Source: JAHFUI01 sp041485905
GTDB lineage: Bacteria; Acidobacteriota; Vicinamibacteria; Vicinamibacterales; CAVVIG01
NCBI GenBank assembly: GCA_041485905.1
Contig: JBGPKK010000179.1
Location: 1-9,490, forward strand
Length of the DNA: 9,490 nt
Direction of reading: 5' to 3'
Shown: positions 6,830-9,490 of the stretch, piece after piece
Layout of the letters: the number at the start of each line of letters is the position of its first letter
How positions within the stretch are numbered: the first letter of the stretch is position 1
The notes under the pieces: generated by a model
The model's database searches: none
What the model saw: the letters and a program-made list of their open reading frames with translations, nothing else
What the model was told of the DNA's origin: nothing
Translations under genes and position numbers: made by a program

Positions 6830-6849
6830 GCTTGCCCCGCCGAGCAAGC
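6830..6849. repeat. Inverted repeat GCTTGC/GCAAGC, 8-base loop
   Basis: GCTTGC at 6830-6835 pairs exactly with GCAAGC at 6844-6849 around the GC-rich loop CCCGCCGA. It directly follows the near-palindrome GCTCTAAGAGC at 6821-6831, sharing two bases with it, so the stretch 6821-6849 is a compact cluster of dyad symmetry. It could be a protein-binding site or a hairpin in a leader RNA; no T-run follows. Confidence 0.4.
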
Positions 6850-6853
6850 CGCT

Positions 6854-6870
6854 GGGTGGCATCCTTGCAT
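6854..6870 (+). promoter_or_regulatory. Possible weak sigma-54 promoter
   Basis: A GG (6855-6856) is followed after exactly ten bases by GC (6867-6868) within TTGCA (6865-6869), a perfect -12 element. The -24 side keeps only GG of TGGCAC, so the match is partial. Transcription would start near 6880, giving a leader of about 60 bases to the ATG at 6943. The call leans on the sigma-54 activator that follows. Confidence 0.22.
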
Positions 6871-6942
6871 CGCATGTATCTACTTTGACGTTCTTTCACC
6901 GGCCCGACTGATTCGTTCGCCATTGTCATTGAGGATATTACT

Positions 6943-8088
<1,146 letters not shown>

Positions 8089-8141
8089 CGGTCGAAGCGA
8101 GCGTGCGAGCCTTCCGAGCCTCACTCTGGACCACCAGGAAG

Positions 8142-8777
8142 ATGTTGATCAACATGCGAAACGGTGTCATCTGTGCGGCCGTAGCTGCGTCATCGCTGAT
8201 CGTCAGCGGACCGGCGGCCGGTCAAAGTGGACCGGCGCGAGCCGAATCGACGACTGCCGCGCCGAAGGCCGCCCCCGCGACGGCCGTCGTGCCGCCGGGC
8301 TACGTCATCGGTCCGGAGGATCAACTCTCGATTGTGTTCTGGCGCGACAAAGATCTGTCCGCCGACGTGATTGTCCGCCCGGACGGAAAGATCTCGCTCC
8401 CGCTGCTCAATGATGTCCAGGCCAGCGGTCTCACGCCCGAGCAGCTCCGTCGGACGGTCACCGAAGCTGCAAAGCGTTACATAGAAGACCCCACGGCGAC
8501 CATTGTCGTGCGACAAATCAACAGCCGCAAAGTGTTCATCACCGGCGAAGTCGAGAAGCCCGGCACGTACCCCCTGGGCGGGCCGACGACCGTGCTGCAG
8601 CTCATCGCCACAGCCGGCGGCGTCAAGGAATACGCGGACCGCGAAAAAATCGTGATTCTGCGGCGCGAGAACGGGCAGGAAGTCGGCTATCGGTTCAATT
8701 ACAAAGAAGTCGTCACGCAGAAAAACATGAAGCAGAACATCGAGCTCAGGCCTGGCGATACGATCGTCGTTCCATGA
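8142..8777 (+). CDS. Polysaccharide export protein, Wza family (Poly_export plus SLBB)
   Basis: Periplasmic/outer-membrane component of an exopolysaccharide export pore. From ATG 8142 it has 211 residues: a signal peptide (MLINMRNGVICAAVAASSL to about GPAAG), a Pro/Ala-rich linker, a polysaccharide export domain at about 53-125 (GYVIGPEDQLSIVFWRD, RPDGKISLPLLNDV) and an SLBB domain at about 128-190 (RKVFITGEVEKPGTYPL, LQLIATAGGV). It ends in LRPGDTIVVP. There is no lipobox cysteine at the cleavage site, and it is shorter than E. coli Wza (one SLBB domain, no C-terminal membrane helix), like exosortase-linked or EpsE-type exporters. AGGAAG (8136-8141) touches ATG 8142 and lies 12 bases from ATG 8154, so 8154 is equally possible. 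GTG 8085, overlapping the activator stop, has no ribosome site and would spoil the signal peptide. It is probably co-transcribed with the activator. Confidence 0.9.
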   Translation: MLINMRNGVICAAVAASSLIVSGPAAGQSGPARAESTTAAPKAAPATAVVPPGYVIGPEDQLSIVFWRDKDLSADVIVRPDGKISLPLLNDVQASGLTPEQLRRTVTEAAKRYIEDPTATIVVRQINSRKVFITGEVEKPGTYPLGGPTTVLQLIATAGGVKEYADREKIVILRRENGQEVGYRFNYKEVVTQKNMKQNIELRPGDTIVVP

Positions 8778-9490
8778 GTGCGCCGATCATGATCCACAAC
8801 GCCAGGGTCTTCGCTCCGCGCGGCAGCGCGCTCCTGGTCCTTGCGATCTGTGCGCTCGGTCAGCCGGCGCTGGCCCAGGAGTCTGCGTCAGCACGACCGA
8901 CCGCTGGGCTGTTTGGGGGAGACTCGGTTTCGAGCGAGCAACTGAGTTTCAGCTGGTCGCTGCTTGGCGCGGCGGACGACAACGTGACGACTGGTTCCGG
9001 CGCTGCGTCTGACCCACGGTTCCAGGTGAAGGGTACCTACGGGACGGCCGAAGGCAGTCTGTCTTACAGCACGCGCGGGAAGCATGCCCTCTTCTCCGCG
9101 ACCGCCGCGAGCGGTGGTCGATACTACCCGGACCTCAAGGAGCTCAGCGGCTTCGACGGCAGCGGCGGCATCAGCCTCGCCGCTGATCTTGGCGCCAAGA
9201 CCAGTATTCAGGCCTCCCAGGGGTTCAGCTATCAACCGTACTACCAACTCAATTTCTTGAACGTCCTCGCACCGGCCACATCATCAGTTCCAACGCGGGA
9301 CAGTGACGCTGCGCTGGCGACCAGAGAATCGTTTGGCTTTGCCGGCAATTTTGGGTTGACCCGGCACGTCACGCCGCGATCGTCGTTCACGGTCGACTAC
9401 AGCTATCGGCGCACCCAATTCCGGGCCAGCTCGGAACGGTTCCTGTGGCAGATCGCGCATGCGAAGTTCAGCCACAACCTGACCAGATAC
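8774..9490 (+). CDS. Secreted protein, probable outer-membrane beta-barrel of the exopolysaccharide locus (cut by window edge)
   Basis: An open frame of 239 codons with no stop up to the window end. Its ATG overlaps the export-gene stop as ATGA (8774-8777), so it is translationally coupled; ATG 8789 is an alternative. A signal peptide is clear: basic RVFAPRG, hydrophobic SALLVLAICALG, and cleavage after PALA (about residue 34). The mature part is rich in Ser, Gly, Ala, Thr and Tyr, with alternating polar and hydrophobic strands (QLSFSWSLLGAADDN, EGSLSYSTRG, SSFTVDYSYRRTQF), as in outer-membrane beta-barrels. DDNVT after the first strand resembles barrels found in PEP-CTERM/exosortase-type exopolysaccharide loci. 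No cysteine is seen after the signal peptide. The exact family is not recognised. A role in secretion or surface retention of the polymer is inferred from position. Confidence 0.75.
   Translation, partial: MSAPIMIHNARVFAPRGSALLVLAICALGQPALAQESASARPTAGLFGGDSVSSEQLSFSWSLLGAADDNVTTGSGAASDPRFQVKGTYGTAEGSLSYSTRGKHALFSATAASGGRYYPDLKELSGFDGSGGISLAADLGAKTSIQASQGFSYQPYYQLNFLNVLAPATSSVPTRDSDAALATRESFGFAGNFGLTRHVTPRSSFTVDYSYRRTQFRASSERFLWQIAHAKFSHNLTRY

Larger units (their letters stand above)
6655..6942. other. Non-coding gap of 288 bases with several inverted repeats
   Basis: No plausible gene is visible here. It separates the transporter from the exopolysaccharide locus and looks less GC-rich than the genes around it. 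It holds at least four short inverted repeats: GACTC/GAGTC at 6685-6689 and 6705-6709; GTCAGCCA/TGGCTGAC at 6739-6775; the near-palindrome GCTCTAAGAGC at 6821-6831; and GCTTGC/GCAAGC at 6830-6849. None has a following T-run, so no intrinsic terminator is called. A possible sigma-54 promoter at about 6854-6870 and a Shine-Dalgarno GAGG at 6931-6934 (eight bases before the ATG) point to a regulatory leader for the downstream activator gene. Confidence 0.7.

Overview
The window is high-GC bacterial chromosome from a diderm. It carries a divergent Hsp15, a bifunctional class A penicillin-binding protein, a Wza-type polysaccharide export protein and an outer-membrane beta-barrel protein, so the cell has peptidoglycan and an outer membrane. 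The HspR-controlled chaperone operon, the GC bias and the sigma-54 activator next to an exopolysaccharide export gene would suit Acidobacteriota (Vicinamibacteria-like) or a related soil phylum. That placement is inference from gene content and style, not a database result.

Layout. Positions 1-2071 (minus strand) hold a heat-shock operon read leftward: hspR (MerR-family repressor), cbpA (zinc-finger-less DnaJ homologue) and clpB (disaggregase, cut by the left edge). The genes are 5-7 bases apart. A sigma-70-type promoter lies upstream, overlapped by a TTGA-N11-TCAA inverted repeat with the half-site geometry of the HspR operator HAIR. Positions 2160-4927 (plus) hold a TerC-family membrane protein followed by PBP1A. 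The PBP1A frame is open through its membrane anchor but has no ATG, GTG or TTG there; a well-placed Shine-Dalgarno points to a CTG start overlapping the terC stop. Positions 4934-5320 (minus) encode an Hsp15-like S4-domain protein, convergent with PBP1A. Positions 5356-6654 (plus) encode a DctA-like SLC1/DAACS transporter, divergent from Hsp15 with only 35 bases between them. Its substrate-site arginine is replaced by methionine.

After a 288-base non-coding gap rich in short inverted repeats, 6943-9490 (plus) is the start of what looks like an exopolysaccharide locus: a sigma-54 enhancer-binding protein with no receiver domain and an Asn/Gly/His-rich insert, a Wza-type export protein, and a secreted outer-membrane protein cut by the right edge. 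The last two genes overlap by four bases.

How they work together. CbpA and ClpB cooperate with DnaK (not in the window) in disaggregation, with HspR as the likely autorepressor. TerC and PBP1A are both envelope proteins and appear translationally coupled. The activator probably switches on the export genes it is co-transcribed with. I see no mobile element, CRISPR array, rRNA or tRNA. Most of the window is recognisable housekeeping sequence. The best leads are the CTG start, the altered transporter binding site, the HspR operator and the unusual activator.
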